From Acidiphilium sp. (GTDB lineage Bacteria > Pseudomonadota > Alphaproteobacteria > Acetobacterales > Acetobacteraceae), in the NCBI GenBank assembly GCA_028688905.1, contig JAQTXH010000001.1:668156-732155 (forward strand): a stretch of DNA of 64,000 nt, written 5' to 3'. Position 1 is the first letter of the stretch, and each line of letters starts with the position of its first letter. Of the stretch, positions 1 through 10,003 are shown one piece after another. A program made the position numbers and the translations under genes. The notes under the pieces are model-generated. The model saw nothing but the letters and a program-made list of their open reading frames with translations, made no database searches and was not told the DNA's origin.

Positions 1-67
1 GATGGCACGATATCTGCAAAGCTCCGATCCGCCTATTAAAAACATTCTCATATCAGGAGATCAATCG

Positions 68-334
68 ATGATCCTTCCCATCAACGCCTCCGCGTCCCAG
101 CCTGTCGCCTACAGCGGCGGCCAGGCATCGACCTCGAAGCCGAGTTTTGGTGCGTCGCTCCAGGCCACGCTGGCGCAACTGCAGGCGACCAATCATGGCC
201 TGACCTCAGGTGCCACGGTGCAGCACGCGCATCACGGCCATGGCAATGCTCCGTTTCAGGGCCAGAACCCGTTTGGCGGCGGGAGTGCCAGCGGTTCGGC
301 ATCGGGTTCGGGTATGACGCTGCCAGCGCTCTGA
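68..334 (+). CDS. small Gly/Ser/Ala-rich protein, function unknown
   Basis: An 88-residue protein I do not recognise. It is rich in Ser, Ala, Gly and Gln, with a His-rich stretch (residues about 52-58, HAHHGHG) and a low-complexity GSASGSASGSG tail before the end, so it looks largely disordered or surface-exposed; no signal peptide or membrane segment is evident. The start at 68 is chosen because a good ribosome-binding site (CAGGAGA, 54-60) sits at proper spacing; an in-frame start at position 2 lacks one in view. It ends 35 bases before folP on the same strand, which says little about its role. The His cluster could bind metal, but that is only inference. Confidence 0.6.
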   Translation: MILPINASASQPVAYSGGQASTSKPSFGASLQATLAQLQATNHGLTSGATVQHAHHGHGNAPFQGQNPFGGGSASGSASGSGMTLPAL

Positions 335-369
335 TTGGCGGGCGCATAAAATCCGTTTATGCGCGGGGC

Positions 370-1215
370 ATGCTGGCTCGCATCATAAATCATCCCCGCC
401 GCTGGGCTGGACTTGAACTCACCACACCATTGGTGATGGGCATCGTGAACGTCACGCCGGACAGTTTTTCGGGTGACGGTACATTAGCCGATGTGAACGT
501 GGCGATTGCTCAGGGACGGGCGATGCTTGCCGCTGGTGCCGATATAATTGATATCGGCGGTGAATCGACCCGACCGGGGGCACATCCCGTCGCGCCGACC
601 GAGGAAATCCGGCGTGTCGTGCCGGTCGTGCAGGCTTTGACCGCAGCGGGTGCGGTGGTTTCGGTCGACACCCGCAACGCCGCAACGATGGCCGCGGCGC
701 TCGATGCCGGGGCGCGGATCATCAACGACGTGTCCGCCCTGCGACACGACCCCGAGGCGGCGGGGGTGATTGCCGCCCGGGGCTGCCCAATCGTGCTGAT
801 GCATATGCGTGGCACGCCGGCGACAATGGGCAGCATGACCCATTATGCCGATCTTACGAGCGAGATATTGGACGAACTGGCGGCAAGGCGCGAGGCAGCG
901 TGCGCCGCCGGAATCGCCCCCGACTGCATCGCTCTCGATCCAGGCTTCGGCTTTGCCAAAACAGGAGAGCAGAACGTCGCGCTGTTGCGGTCGCTGGAGC
1001 GGTTTTGTGCCCTTGGTCATCCGGTACTGATTGGGGTATCGCGCAAACGTTTCATCGGCGAACTGGCAAACGAGGCAAACCCGCGCCAGCGGGATGCCGG
1101 GTCGATCGCGGCGACGTTGTTCGCCGTTCGCCATGGTGCTGCCATCGTCCGGGTTCATGACGTCGCGAGTATGGTTCAGGCGCTGCGGGTGTGGCGCGCT
1201 TTGGAACCGGGTTGA
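370..1215 (+). CDS. folP: dihydropteroate synthase
   Basis: Cytosolic folate enzyme joining p-aminobenzoate to the pterin pyrophosphate to give dihydropteroate; sulfonamide target. At 281 residues it has the family's usual TIM-barrel length. Visible motifs are MGIVNVTPDSFS (about residues 23-34), DIIDIGGESTRPGA (pterin-binding loop), INDVSA, DPGFGFAKT and SRKRFIG near the end. It is followed 31 bases later by glmM on the same strand, the common folP-glmM neighbourhood of bacteria (FtsH is not in view upstream), so co-transcription is likely. Identification is firm from the motifs. Confidence 0.97.
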   Translation: MLARIINHPRRWAGLELTTPLVMGIVNVTPDSFSGDGTLADVNVAIAQGRAMLAAGADIIDIGGESTRPGAHPVAPTEEIRRVVPVVQALTAAGAVVSVDTRNAATMAAALDAGARIINDVSALRHDPEAAGVIAARGCPIVLMHMRGTPATMGSMTHYADLTSEILDELAARREAACAAGIAPDCIALDPGFGFAKTGEQNVALLRSLERFCALGHPVLIGVSRKRFIGELANEANPRQRDAGSIAATLFAVRHGAAIVRVHDVASMVQALRVWRALEPG

Positions 1216-1246
1216 TTAGTATAACGAAAAGGACTTCGCTCGTTTC

Positions 1247-2629
1247 ATGAACCATGTCGCTCTGCAAAACCGCACCCGCCGGCTGTTCGGCACCGATGGC
1301 ATCAGGGGCCGCGCCAATGTCGCCCCGATGACCGCCGAAATGGCACTTCGACTTGGTCAGGCGGCGGGATTGTTGTTCACCAGGGGCAATTATCGTCATC
1401 AGGTGATTATCGGCAAGGACACCAGATTGTCGGGTTATATGCTGGAACCGGCACTCACCGCCGGGTTCATCGGCGCGGGGATGGATGTTACGCTGGCCGG
1501 ACCGCTGCCAACGCCGGCGATCGCGATGCTGACGCGCAGCCTGCGGGCCGATCTGGGGGTGGTGATTTCCGCCTCGCACAATCCGTTCGAGGACAATGGG
1601 ATCAAGCTGTTCGGCCCCGACGGTGCCAAACTTTCCGATGAGACCGAGGCCGAGATCGAAGCGCTGATGGAGCAGGATCTCAGCGATCGCCTGGCCGCGG
1701 CCTCAGCGCTCGGGCGGGCGGTGCGGCTGGTCGATGCCGGCGGGCGCTACATCGAATCGGCCAAATCCAGTCTGCCGCGCGGCCTGCGGCTCGACGGGCT
1801 GCGGGTGGTGCTCGATTGCGCCAATGGGGCCGCGTACAAGGTAGCGCCAGCGGCCCTGTGGGAGTTGGGGGCGGAGGTGATTCCGCTCGGCATCACGCCC
1901 GACGGCTTCAATATCAACAAGGAATGCGGCTCGACCGTGCCGGGGTTTCTCTCCGCCGCGGTGATCGAGCATCGGGCGGACCTCGGCATCGCGCTCGATG
2001 GCGATGCCGACCGGGTCATTCTGGTCGACGAACGCGGCACCGTCATCGATGGGGATCAGGTTCTAGCGTTGATCGCACGGGCGTTTCAGGCTGACCAACG
2101 GTTATCGGGGGCCACCGTGGTGGCGACCGTGATGTCCAACCTCGGGCTGGAGCGTTATCTGGGCAGCATCGGCCTTGCCCTGCACCGTACCGCCGTAGGC
2201 GATCGTTATGTCGCCGAGGCGATGCGGGCGCGCGGGCTTAACCTTGGAGGCGAGCAGTCGGGTCACGTGATATTGTCGGATTTCGCGACCACCGGCGATG
2301 GCTTGATCGCGGCGTTGCAGGTACTGGCGGTTCTGGTGCGGGATGGGCGACCGGCGAGCGAGGTCTGCCGCTTATTCGAACCGCTGCCGCAGCGCCTGCG
2401 CAACGTGCGCTATCAGGGCGCATCGCCCTTGCTGGGTGCCAATGTTACGGCGGCCAAACGCGACGCCGAACAGCGCCTCGCCGGCACCGGGCGGCTGTTG
2501 ATCCGCGCATCCGGCACCGAACCGCTGATCCGGGTGATGGCGGAGGGCGAGGATGAAGCCATGATCGTCGCGATCGTCGATGAATTATGCGGCGTGATCG
2601 AGGCGGCGTCGGCCCATGCCGTGGGTTGA
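1247..2629 (+). CDS. glmM: phosphoglucosamine mutase
   Basis: Converts glucosamine-6-phosphate to glucosamine-1-phosphate for UDP-GlcNAc, hence peptidoglycan and lipid A. The 460-residue length fits the family. The start of the protein carries [13 protein letters not shown]; the phosphoserine loop [13 protein letters not shown] places the active Ser near residue 110; the metal-binding loop DGDADR and the C-terminal phosphate-binding [12 protein letters not shown] are all present. A weak AAGGA lies about 13 bases before the ATG. Its stop codon is directly followed by the thiD start, so the two genes are probably translated from one mRNA together with folP. Confidence 0.97.
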   Translation: MNHVALQNRTRRLFGTDGIRGRANVAPMTAEMALRLGQAAGLLFTRGNYRHQVIIGKDTRLSGYMLEPALTAGFIGAGMDVTLAGPLPTPAIAMLTRSLRADLGVVISASHNPFEDNGIKLFGPDGAKLSDETEAEIEALMEQDLSDRLAAASALGRAVRLVDAGGRYIESAKSSLPRGLRLDGLRVVLDCANGAAYKVAPAALWELGAEVIPLGITPDGFNINKECGSTVPGFLSAAVIEHRADLGIALDGDADRVILVDERGTVIDGDQVLALIARAFQADQRLSGATVVATVMSNLGLERYLGSIGLALHRTAVGDRYVAEAMRARGLNLGGEQSGHVILSDFATTGDGLIAALQVLAVLVRDGRPASEVCRLFEPLPQRLRNVRYQGASPLLGANVTAAKRDAEQRLAGTGRLLIRASGTEPLIRVMAEGEDEAMIVAIVDELCGVIEAASAHAVG

Positions 2630-3442
2630 TTGACCCTCCCGCGCATCCTGGCGATCGGCGGGTCGGATAGCGGCGGCGGTGCCGGGATCGAGGCGGATAT
2701 CAAAACGATCACCGTCCTCGGCGGCTACGCGATGACCGCGATCACCGCCGTCACCGCCCAGGATACCATGTCGATTCAGGCGCTCGCCCCGGTGCCGCCG
2801 CACGTGGTCAACCTTGCGATCCGGATGGTGATTGCGGATCTCGGGGTCGATGCGGTCAAAATCGGCATGTTGGGCAGTACTTCCATGGTGGACGCCGTGG
2901 TGGGTGCGCTGGCGCGCGGTCCCGATGTCTTGCCGATTGTGCTCGACCCCGTGCTCGCCTCGACCAGCGGTACCGCCCTGCTGGACGAAACCGCCACGAC
3001 CGCGATGCTGCGTGATCTGATGCCGATAGTGGCCCTGATCACCCCCAATCGTCACGAAGCGGCGACCCTGGCAGGCGTGCCGGTCGCAACCCATGCCGAG
3101 GCGATTGTCGCCGCCCGTATCCTTTGTGAACGAGGGGCGCGTGCGGTGCTGGTCAAGGGCGGTCATTTTGAGGGCAACGACGTCGTCGATCATCTGGTCA
3201 CCCGTGATCTGGTCACCTCGTTTCGCAAATCACGCATCGAAACACGTCATACCCATGGCACCGGCTGCACGCTCGCCAGCGCGGTCGCGGTGGGGTTGGG
3301 ATGTGGCCTGAGCTTGTCCGATGCGATCGGATGCGCACAGGATTTCCTGCAAAAAGCCCTGCGCGCCGCCCCTGGTTTCGGTGCCGGACACGGCCCGATG
3401 GGCCACGCGGCGGCAATGAAGCTATCGATACCGCCTGCATGA
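2630..3442 (+). CDS. thiD: hydroxymethylpyrimidine/phosphomethylpyrimidine kinase
   Basis: Phosphorylates HMP and HMP-phosphate in thiamine synthesis (PfkB/ribokinase fold, 270 residues). Seen: AIGGSDSGGGAGIEADIKT near the N-terminus, KIGMLGS, DPVLAST, a TPNRHEA segment and the C-terminal HGTGCTLASAVA with the catalytic-Asp position replaced by the usual HGTGC loop of ThiD. The start is a TTG that begins on the base right after the glmM TGA, which suggests translational coupling. The gene is the last of the folP-glmM-thiD run; no TPP riboswitch-like element is seen upstream, as expected for an internal operon gene. Confidence 0.93.
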   Translation: MTLPRILAIGGSDSGGGAGIEADIKTITVLGGYAMTAITAVTAQDTMSIQALAPVPPHVVNLAIRMVIADLGVDAVKIGMLGSTSMVDAVVGALARGPDVLPIVLDPVLASTSGTALLDETATTAMLRDLMPIVALITPNRHEAATLAGVPVATHAEAIVAARILCERGARAVLVKGGHFEGNDVVDHLVTRDLVTSFRKSRIETRHTHGTGCTLASAVAVGLGCGLSLSDAIGCAQDFLQKALRAAPGFGAGHGPMGHAAAMKLSIPPA

Positions 3443-3621
3443 GGCAGGGTCACGTGAAAACAATGGGCTAGAATTTATCGGGCGCTTCTATCTGTGTCCG
3501 ACCGACCCTGGCAGTGATGGCAGCTTTAGCGTCGCCTGAACATAATGTCTTAACCATTTGCGCCTAAATCCGATGCGATGGTCAGTTCAACATTCATAGC
3601 TTCGGAACGTATCCCCTGGAT

Positions 3622-4161
3622 TTGTTGGGATGCCCCGGCGTGATCGAGGCATGGGCCGCAATTATCGGGCTGTGCCTGCTCTATGCTGCGTTGTGCGACC
3701 TATCGGTGCGGCTCATTCCGAATTATCTGAGCGTTGCGGTTGCGGCACTGGCGGTGCCGTTTCGCGTGATCGACCACGATCTGCCGCGGGGACTGCTCGT
3801 TGCCGCTCTGATCTTTGTGGTCCTGACCGGAGTCTGGGCGTTGCGCCTGCTCGGGGGCGGCGATGTCAAACTCTGGACCGCTTGCTCGCTGTTGATGCCG
3901 CCGAGATTTGCATCGCAAGGTGCATTTTCGGTGCGGGTGATCCTAATCGGCGGTGTTGTGGCGGTTGTGTACCTGGCACTGCGCCTGCTGGTTCGTCGGC
4001 GACCTCACCGGATCGATCGCCCAACGGAACGGGATCGCTCATGGGTCCGCCGGGTCTGGCGCACCGAGCAATGGCGGGCGCGCCGCGGCGGATCGATCCC
4101 TTATGGGGTGGCGATTGCGCTATCGGCGTTATTCACCTTCTGGCCGCCGGGGCACGGATGA
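3622..4161 (+). CDS. cpaA: prepilin peptidase of the Tad/Cpa type (A24)
   Basis: An inner-membrane aspartic peptidase that trims prepilins for Flp-type (Tad) pili. The 179 residues are mostly hydrophobic with several membrane spans. Both expected catalytic Asp positions are present: D26 in LCDLSVRLIPN and D81 in the GGGDVKLW motif. The C-terminal third adds an Arg-rich cytosolic loop (RRRPHRIDRP...) before a last hydrophobic stretch. The start is a TTG at 3622; a GTG at 3640 is an alternative. It is followed 24 bases later by cpaE, but the rest of the tad locus (cpaB, C, F, tadB, C, flp) is not here. Confidence 0.85.
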   Translation: MLGCPGVIEAWAAIIGLCLLYAALCDLSVRLIPNYLSVAVAALAVPFRVIDHDLPRGLLVAALIFVVLTGVWALRLLGGGDVKLWTACSLLMPPRFASQGAFSVRVILIGGVVAVVYLALRLLVRRRPHRIDRPTERDRSWVRRVWRTEQWRARRGGSIPYGVAIALSALFTFWPPGHG

Positions 4162-4185
4162 TGGTCTCGCGAACGGAAACCGCTG

Positions 4186-5397
4186 ATGAGTGACTCCCTG
4201 ACGTCGCGCGGCGCTGCCGGCACCAACCGCCTTGGCCGCCCCGACCAACTCACCGTGCTCGGCTTCGCCACCGATGCCTCAAGTGAAACCGTCCTGCGGG
4301 ACGGTTTGAGCGATTTGAGCCAGAACGGTATTGCCAATACCTGCGATATCAGGCGCGGCACCGTCAAGACGGCGATTGCCGCCATGATGCGGATGCCGGT
4401 GCCGCAAATTCTGGTCGTCGATATCGCGGGGGATGACCGACCGCTGCAATCGCTGGGTGAGCTTTGCGATGTGATCGAGCCATCGGTCAGTGTGCTGGTG
4501 CTGGGTGATATCGATGATGTCGAGCTTTATCGTTCGATCAACCGGCGGATCGGTGCCGTCGATTATATTTTCAAGCCAATCACCCGCGAAATGGTGGCGC
4601 GCTATTTTGCATCACTGATCACCAACGATTCGCATATCGGCGATTCTACCCGGGGCGGCCGGGTGATTGCGATCACCGGTGCGCGGGGCGGCGTCGGGGC
4701 GAGCACCATCGCCGGCTTGCTTGCCTGGTTTCTGGGGGTCGACTCCAATCGCCACACTTTGTTGCTCGATGCCGATCCCTTCATCGGGGTTGCACTCGAT
4801 ATGTTAGGGACCACGCCGCAACGCACGTTTCGTGACCTTCTGGCGGACCCTGACGATCACGGGCAGGAGGCGATCGTTGAAGCCACGACGCCGGTGCAAA
4901 ACCGGCTGCATGTGCTTGGCTCACCACCCAGCCCCGGATCGGAGGCCCATTCGATCGTAGGCAACGCACGACGGGTCATCGACGCGGTGCGCTTCCGGTT
5001 CAATTTTGTTATTATCGACCTGCCGTTCCTGCCGATCCCGTCCCAGCGTGAGTTGCTGGAACTGACCCATCATCGCGTCATCGTTCTCGACCCGAGCGTG
5101 GCGGCACTGCGCGATACTCTGCGGCTACTGGCAATTCCCAACAATCCGGGCCAGCCGCAACGTCCCACCATTCTGCTCAATCACGAGGGGCGTCCGGGCG
5201 GCCTTAAGCGCAAGCACATTGAAGACTCCCTGAAACGAAAGGTGGATATCGCGATTCCTGAATTGCCCAAGCCCTTTGCGGCCCTGACATCGAGTGGCCG
5301 ATTTGCCGGTGGCGGCAAAGGGCCGCTGACCCGCATGGTCCAAGATCTTTCCCGCGAGGTTGGGTTCGAGCCTGGCCGGAAAACCGAGCGCGCCTGA
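4186..5397 (+). CDS. cpaE: CpaE/TadZ-like ATPase of the Tad pilus
   Basis: A 403-residue protein built as an N-terminal receiver-like domain (about 20-150, with LVVDIAGDD and VDYIFKPI, but I do not see a full phosphoacceptor set) followed by a ParA/MinD-like ATPase. The deviant P-loop GARGGVGAST lies near residues 165-174 and LLLDADPFIG follows as the Walker A' region. TadZ/CpaE proteins of this architecture localise Tad pilus assembly to the pole. It lies directly after cpaA on the same strand, which supports the pilus assignment; the remainder of the system must be elsewhere. Confidence 0.85.
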   Translation: MSDSLTSRGAAGTNRLGRPDQLTVLGFATDASSETVLRDGLSDLSQNGIANTCDIRRGTVKTAIAAMMRMPVPQILVVDIAGDDRPLQSLGELCDVIEPSVSVLVLGDIDDVELYRSINRRIGAVDYIFKPITREMVARYFASLITNDSHIGDSTRGGRVIAITGARGGVGASTIAGLLAWFLGVDSNRHTLLLDADPFIGVALDMLGTTPQRTFRDLLADPDDHGQEAIVEATTPVQNRLHVLGSPPSPGSEAHSIVGNARRVIDAVRFRFNFVIIDLPFLPIPSQRELLELTHHRVIVLDPSVAALRDTLRLLAIPNNPGQPQRPTILLNHEGRPGGLKRKHIEDSLKRKVDIAIPELPKPFAALTSSGRFAGGGKGPLTRMVQDLSREVGFEPGRKTERA

Positions 5398-5415
5398 ATG
5401 TCGCTAAGCCAGAAT

Positions 5416-6009
5416 CTAACGCGGCGGTGGCCGCAAGCGATCGGGTACGTCAAAGCCGAGGCGACGGGGGATATCCCAGATTTCGTTGATCTGGCGGGTA
5501 ATTCGAAACCCGGCGCGTTGATAGTTTGGCAAGGCGCGCGGATGATCGGCGGTGCAGGTATTGACCGTCATGCCCCGCACCGGCCCGGAAAACACGCGCT
5601 CGATCGCTGTACCTAACAGCGAGAATCCGAGACCCTGGCCGATCGCATCGGGCAGCAGCCCGAAGTAGCTTAAATTGACGTCCGGCCATGATGTCGCGTC
5701 AAGTTCGAAAAAGCCGGCCTCGACGCCATCCAGCGTCAGAACATGCACCGCGGTTGCCGGATCAGCGAGTAACTGCGCCAACATATCGTCCGGCATCATC
5801 CGGCGCAGCCACCATAGCCAGGGCTGCCCGACCCGATCATACAACGCGCGGTATGCCGCCACATCCATGTGACGTGCCAGTTCGATACCCGCACCCGCCG
5901 GCAGCGGTGACCAGATTGCCGGTGGTTTGCGATCGAGTCGCATAAAGGTGACTGTGACCAAGATCCGGTCGATTGTCTCGCCGGGTTGGGCGCGTGCGTA
6001 ATCAAGCAT
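5416..6009 (-). CDS. GNAT-family N-acetyltransferase
   Basis: A 197-residue protein with a GNAT-like C-terminal half. The likely acetyl-CoA-binding strand-loop-helix is around YFGLLPDAIGQGLGFSLLG, followed by MTVNTCTADHPRALPNYQRAGFRI, the Asn/Tyr-containing segment typical of the fold. Substrate unknown. It begins 7 bases after the rpoD stop, so it is probably the last gene of a dnaG-rpoD transcript. Its 3' end approaches the convergent cpaE end (18-base gap). No role in transcription or replication can be inferred from position alone. Confidence 0.8.
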   Translation of the reverse strand: MLDYARAQPGETIDRILVTVTFMRLDRKPPAIWSPLPAGAGIELARHMDVAAYRALYDRVGQPWLWWLRRMMPDDMLAQLLADPATAVHVLTLDGVEAGFFELDATSWPDVNLSYFGLLPDAIGQGLGFSLLGTAIERVFSGPVRGMTVNTCTADHPRALPNYQRAGFRITRQINEIWDIPRRLGFDVPDRLRPPPR

Positions 6010-6016
6010 TGTAGCC

Positions 6017-7936
6017 TCAGTCTTCGAGGAAGCTCCGCAATTTACGGCTGCGCGAGGGGTGTTTCAGCTTGCGCAGCGCCTTGGCTTCGATCTGCCGGAT
6101 GCGCTCGCGGGTCACGTTGAACTGCTGGCCGACCTCTTCTAGCGTGTGATCGGTGTTCATGCCGATACCAAAACGCATCCGCAACACGCGTTCCTCGCGT
6201 GGCGTCAGCGACGACAAAACCCGGGTCGCCGCCTCCCTGAGGTTCGCATGAACCGCCGCATCCAAAGGTATGATCGCGTTCTTGTCCTCGATGAAATCGC
6301 CGAGATGACTATCTTCCTCATCGCCGATCGGAGTTTCCAGACTGATCGGCTCCTTGGCGATTTTCAGTACCTTGCGGACTTTTTCGAGCGGCATGCCGAG
6401 TTTTTCCGCCAATTCCTCCGGGGTCGGCTCGCGGCCGATCTCGTGCAGCATCTGGCGCGAGGTGCGGACCAGCTTGTTGATCGTCTCGATCATATGCACG
6501 GGGATGCGAATCGTTCGCGCCTGATCAGCAATACTGCGGGTAATCGCCTGGCGGATCCACCATGTCGCATAAGTGCTGAATTTGTAGCCCCGGCGGTATT
6601 CAAACTTGTCGACCGCCTTCATCAGCCCGATATTGCCCTCCTGGATCAGATCCAGGAACTGCAAACCGCGGTTGGTATATTTTTTTGCAATCGAGATCAC
6701 GAGGCGCAGATTGGCCTCGATCATTTCCTTTTTCGCGCGGGTCGAATCCCGCTCGCCGCGCGAAACCGTGGCATACACCCGGCGAAACTCCTCGATCGGC
6801 AATTGCGCTTCAGCGGCGATCCGACCGATCTGGGCGCGCAACTCGGTAATCTGGGTACCGAATTTGGGTACGAACAGCTTCCAACTCTTGCCCGGCAGCT
6901 TTGCCACGTCATCCAGCCAGGCGGGGTCCATCTCGCGGCCACGATACGCCTTCAGGAACTCGTCGCGCGGCACTTTGCAGCTTTCGGCCAGACGCAGCAT
7001 CTGACCTTCCAGCCCGTTCATCCGCTGGTTCAATTCTTTCAACTGAATGACCAGTTCCTCGATCCGGTTGGTATGCAGCCGCACCTGCTCGACCTTCGCG
7101 ACCAGTTCATCGCGTAGTTTCTCATAGGTTTTTTCCGAGCGGGAACTCGCTTCCTCGCCGGCGTTCAGCGCATCCAGCCGCTTGTGCTGGAGCTTCATGA
7201 ACTTCTCGTAGAGTTTTTCGATCTCGGTGAAGGTCTCGAACACTTCCGGCTTGAGCTTTTCCTCGACCGCCGACAGCGACATGCCGCTGCCCTCGGCCTC
7301 TTCCTCGTCATCGACCTCTTCTGCCACCGGAGCCGCCGGGTTGAATCCGGCATCGCCGCCGCCCTGGGTTGCTTCAAGGTCGATCACGTCACGGAGCAGC
7401 ATTTTGCCCTCTTTGAGCGAGTCGTGCCAGGAAATGATCGCGCGGAAGGTCAGCGGGCTTTCGCACAGCCCGCCGATCATCATATCCCGCCCAGCCTCGA
7501 TCCGCTTGGCGATGGCGATTTCGCCCTCGCGCGAGAGCAACTCGACCGTGCCCATTTCGCGCAAATACATCCGCACCGGATCGTCGGTACGGCTCCCACT
7601 CGATTCGCTGATGTTGCCGGCCGGGGCTTCCTCGTCGGTCTCGGCCGCTTCCTCTTCCTTTTCGGCGGCGGGCGCGGCTTCGGCCTCTTCGGATTCCTCG
7701 CCTTCAACGACCTGGATGCCCATTTCGCTCAGCATCGACATCACGTCTTCAATCTGTTCAGAACTGTTCTGATCGGGCGGCAGTGCCGCGTTCAGCTCAT
7801 CGAACGTGATATAGCCCCGCTCCTTGCCCTTTGCGATTACTCGCTTGACCGAAGCTGACTGGATATCGAGCGTCGCAGTATCGGCTTCAGTCTCCGGTAC
7901 GGCAGTTTCGGCTTGGGCAGTTTGTTTGGTCGCCAT
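6017..7936 (-). CDS. rpoD: primary sigma factor (sigma-70)
   Basis: The vegetative sigma factor, 639 residues. Order seen: region 1.1 at the N-terminus ([21 protein letters not shown]), an acidic Glu/Asp-rich insert near residues 80-115, region 1.2 ([21 protein letters not shown]), a non-conserved insert with its own acidic stretch, region 2 ([18 protein letters not shown]-like; [38 protein letters not shown]), region 3 and region 4.2 ([20 protein letters not shown]) at the end. This is the housekeeping type, not an ECF factor. It lies 46 bases downstream of dnaG in the classic macromolecular-synthesis order. Confidence 0.98.
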   Translation of the reverse strand: MATKQTAQAETAVPETEADTATLDIQSASVKRVIAKGKERGYITFDELNAALPPDQNSSEQIEDVMSMLSEMGIQVVEGEESEEAEAAPAAEKEEEAAETDEEAPAGNISESSGSRTDDPVRMYLREMGTVELLSREGEIAIAKRIEAGRDMMIGGLCESPLTFRAIISWHDSLKEGKMLLRDVIDLEATQGGGDAGFNPAAPVAEEVDDEEEAEGSGMSLSAVEEKLKPEVFETFTEIEKLYEKFMKLQHKRLDALNAGEEASSRSEKTYEKLRDELVAKVEQVRLHTNRIEELVIQLKELNQRMNGLEGQMLRLAESCKVPRDEFLKAYRGREMDPAWLDDVAKLPGKSWKLFVPKFGTQITELRAQIGRIAAEAQLPIEEFRRVYATVSRGERDSTRAKKEMIEANLRLVISIAKKYTNRGLQFLDLIQEGNIGLMKAVDKFEYRRGYKFSTYATWWIRQAITRSIADQARTIRIPVHMIETINKLVRTSRQMLHEIGREPTPEELAEKLGMPLEKVRKVLKIAKEPISLETPIGDEEDSHLGDFIEDKNAIIPLDAAVHANLREAATRVLSSLTPREERVLRMRFGIGMNTDHTLEEVGQQFNVTRERIRQIEAKALRKLKHPSRSRKLRSFLED

Positions 7937-7982
7937 CAGTCATTCTTCTCCAAGGCAAGAGACATATCGCGCGTCAGTTCGG

Positions 7983-9794
7983 TCAAAATACGGCATCGCT
8001 GTCGGCTTCACCCCGTTCGGCGCGCTTGAGGGCTCGGGTGAGCGAGACCAATCGATTCCACACTTCGGGTTCCGGCGTCTGTTGCCATTTGCGGCTCTGC
8101 TCGGCGCATTGGTCGCGCAGCCACCCAAGGTTCATGAGCCCATAGATCCCGTACCAAGAAGCTTCCAACTCGGCCATCGCGGCCGCGTCGTCGTCGGGAA
8201 CGCGCTGCGGAAAAACGGCTAGCACACGCTTCGCCAGTTCCCGAAGACCCGATTTGGTCAAATGGTTGAGCAGATCCCCAGAGTCAAGAGCCGACGCAGC
8301 ATGCAACCACGCCGCCATCGCATCGCGTAGCCGCGCGCAATCGTCGGGAAGGGCCAACAAGCCAAACGCCTCCTCTAAATCGGGCAAAAGCGCTGGATGA
8401 CAAAGCAGAATTGCGGTGAGCAGCCTTGCGCGCCGCGCAGTGGTCGTTTCGGTGTCGATTGCGGGGCGTGGTAGCGTGACATGGGGCGAGGGCTTGGCCG
8501 GTCCCGTCCGACCCTTGCCGAATGCCGTCCCGCCGAACGATCGCCGCCGTTCGGCATACAACCGGTCGATCAGGGCGGTGCGGTATTCCGCAGCCAGCGA
8601 TCGATCCTCGATGCTCCGCGCCGCCGCATCGAGTCGTTTGCGAAATGCCGCCCGGCCTTCCGGGCTGACCCGGTCGGACCCTTCGGCCAGCATGTCGAAC
8701 AGGGTTTCCACCAGGTTGGGGGCCGATTTGATCAGGCCGGCAAAGGCAGCGGCACCCTCGCGGCGGACGAAACTGTCCGGATCGTCACGGTCCGGCAGAC
8801 GCAGCACCGCCAGGCCGCGATCGGGTGCGAGGGTCTTCAACGCCAGTTCGGTGGACCGCAACGCCGCCCGTCTTCCAGGGGCATCACCGTCGAAACACAG
8901 GATCGGCCGGGGCGACAGCCGCCATAATTCGGCGAGATGCGCTTCGGTCAGCGCCGTGCCCAGGGGGGCGACGGCACCGGCAAACCCGGCTTCGGCCAAC
9001 GTAATCGCGTCCATATACCCCTCGACCACAATCAATGCCGCACCACCCCGCACGGCGGTGCGAGCGGAATCGAGCGCATACAGGGTCTGACGCTTGGAAA
9101 ACAACGCGGTTTCCGGACCGTTCAGGTATTTCGGCTGGCCATCACCGAGCAACCTTCCACCGAAACTGATCACGCGGCCCCGCCGATCGCGGATCGGGAA
9201 CATCACGCGCGTGAAAAAATAGTCGACCGGCCCTCGCTCGCCGGCCTTCATCAATCCAGCCTCGATGATCTGCGCTGCGCCGATGCCCCGGCGACCCAGC
9301 GTTTCGAGCATCGCGCCACGCCCTTCGCCGGACCAACCGAGACCGAATTGCGCGATCGTGGCATCACTCAGCCCGCGCCCGCGCAGATAGGATAACGCCG
9401 CCACCCCCTGCGGGGCGTGCAAATTCTGGCGATAGATCGCGCCGGCGGCCTCCAGCACATCCGACAGATCGGCCTCGCGCTGCGCCGCTTCGGCGGCTTC
9501 TAGCGTTGGTTTCGGCACTTCCAGCCCGGCTTCGGCGGCGAGGCGTTCCACCGCTTCCATGAACGCAGCGCCGTCGCTTTGCATGACAAAGCTGATCGCA
9601 TCGCCATGCGCGCCGCAGCCGAAACAATGGTAATGATCGTCATAGACATAGAAGGACGGCGATTTTTCATTGTGAAACGGGCAGCACCCTTTCTGCTCCC
9701 GCCCAGAGCGTTCCAGCCGCACCTTGCGCGCAATCAGGGGCGCGATTGGGGTGCGCGCCCGCAATTCATCGAGAAAATTCGGCGGCAGACTCAT
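7983..9794 (-). CDS. dnaG: DNA primase
   Basis: Makes RNA primers for chromosome replication. The 603 residues hold an N-terminal CHC2 zinc ribbon (C38, H41, C57, C60 in CPFH and CFGC), a catalytic core with KYLNGPET, a TOPRIM segment (VVEGYMDAITLAEAG; FDGDAPGRRAA) and a divergent C-terminal helicase-binding region. Start ATG at 9794. The gene is divergent from carA across 209 bases, and it heads the dnaG-rpoD transcript. Identification is firm. Confidence 0.97.
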   Translation of the reverse strand: MSLPPNFLDELRARTPIAPLIARKVRLERSGREQKGCCPFHNEKSPSFYVYDDHYHCFGCGAHGDAISFVMQSDGAAFMEAVERLAAEAGLEVPKPTLEAAEAAQREADLSDVLEAAGAIYRQNLHAPQGVAALSYLRGRGLSDATIAQFGLGWSGEGRGAMLETLGRRGIGAAQIIEAGLMKAGERGPVDYFFTRVMFPIRDRRGRVISFGGRLLGDGQPKYLNGPETALFSKRQTLYALDSARTAVRGGAALIVVEGYMDAITLAEAGFAGAVAPLGTALTEAHLAELWRLSPRPILCFDGDAPGRRAALRSTELALKTLAPDRGLAVLRLPDRDDPDSFVRREGAAAFAGLIKSAPNLVETLFDMLAEGSDRVSPEGRAAFRKRLDAAARSIEDRSLAAEYRTALIDRLYAERRRSFGGTAFGKGRTGPAKPSPHVTLPRPAIDTETTTARRARLLTAILLCHPALLPDLEEAFGLLALPDDCARLRDAMAAWLHAASALDSGDLLNHLTKSGLRELAKRVLAVFPQRVPDDDAAAMAELEASWYGIYGLMNLGWLRDQCAEQSRKWQQTPEPEVWNRLVSLTRALKRAERGEADSDAVF

Positions 9795-9917
9795 GGCTAG
9801 GCGCGCTTCGCCTTCGGAATCCCGGATGCCGAGGTGGAGTCGCGAAGCATCGCAGAGGTCGAGTCGTCCTGTACGTGGGCTTGTAACCCAGTCATCTCAT
9901 CGCTCCATCATTGCCGC

Positions 9918-9953
9918 ACGTTCCGGAAATAATTTCCAAAATACGTTGCGGAA
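9918..9953. promoter_or_regulatory. repeat/palindrome cluster in the dnaG-carA divergent region
   Basis: Two direct repeats, ACGTTCCGGAA (9918-9928) and ACGTTGCGGAA (9943-9953), differ at one base and are 25 bp apart centre to centre. Between them is the interrupted palindrome GGAAATAATTTCC (9925-9937, six-base arms around one base). They lie 50-85 bases before the carA ATG in the region shared by two divergent genes, where an operator would be expected. No regulator is identified; the link to the HTH-like front of CarA is speculation. Confidence 0.35.
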
Positions 9954-10003
9954 CGCCTTATTTGGTTGATCCCGGATTTAATTTCTGGCATTACCACAAA
10001 ATC

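Noticed and set aside
6146-7117. Open frame of 323 residues antisense to rpoD
   Set aside because: It mirrors the conserved rpoD frame in GC-rich DNA; the sequence is His/Gln/Arg-rich without motifs and has no ribosome-binding site.
9880-9905. CTTGTAACC sequence resembling a tRNA anticodon loop
   Set aside because: No stems, acceptor or T-arm around it; not a tRNA.
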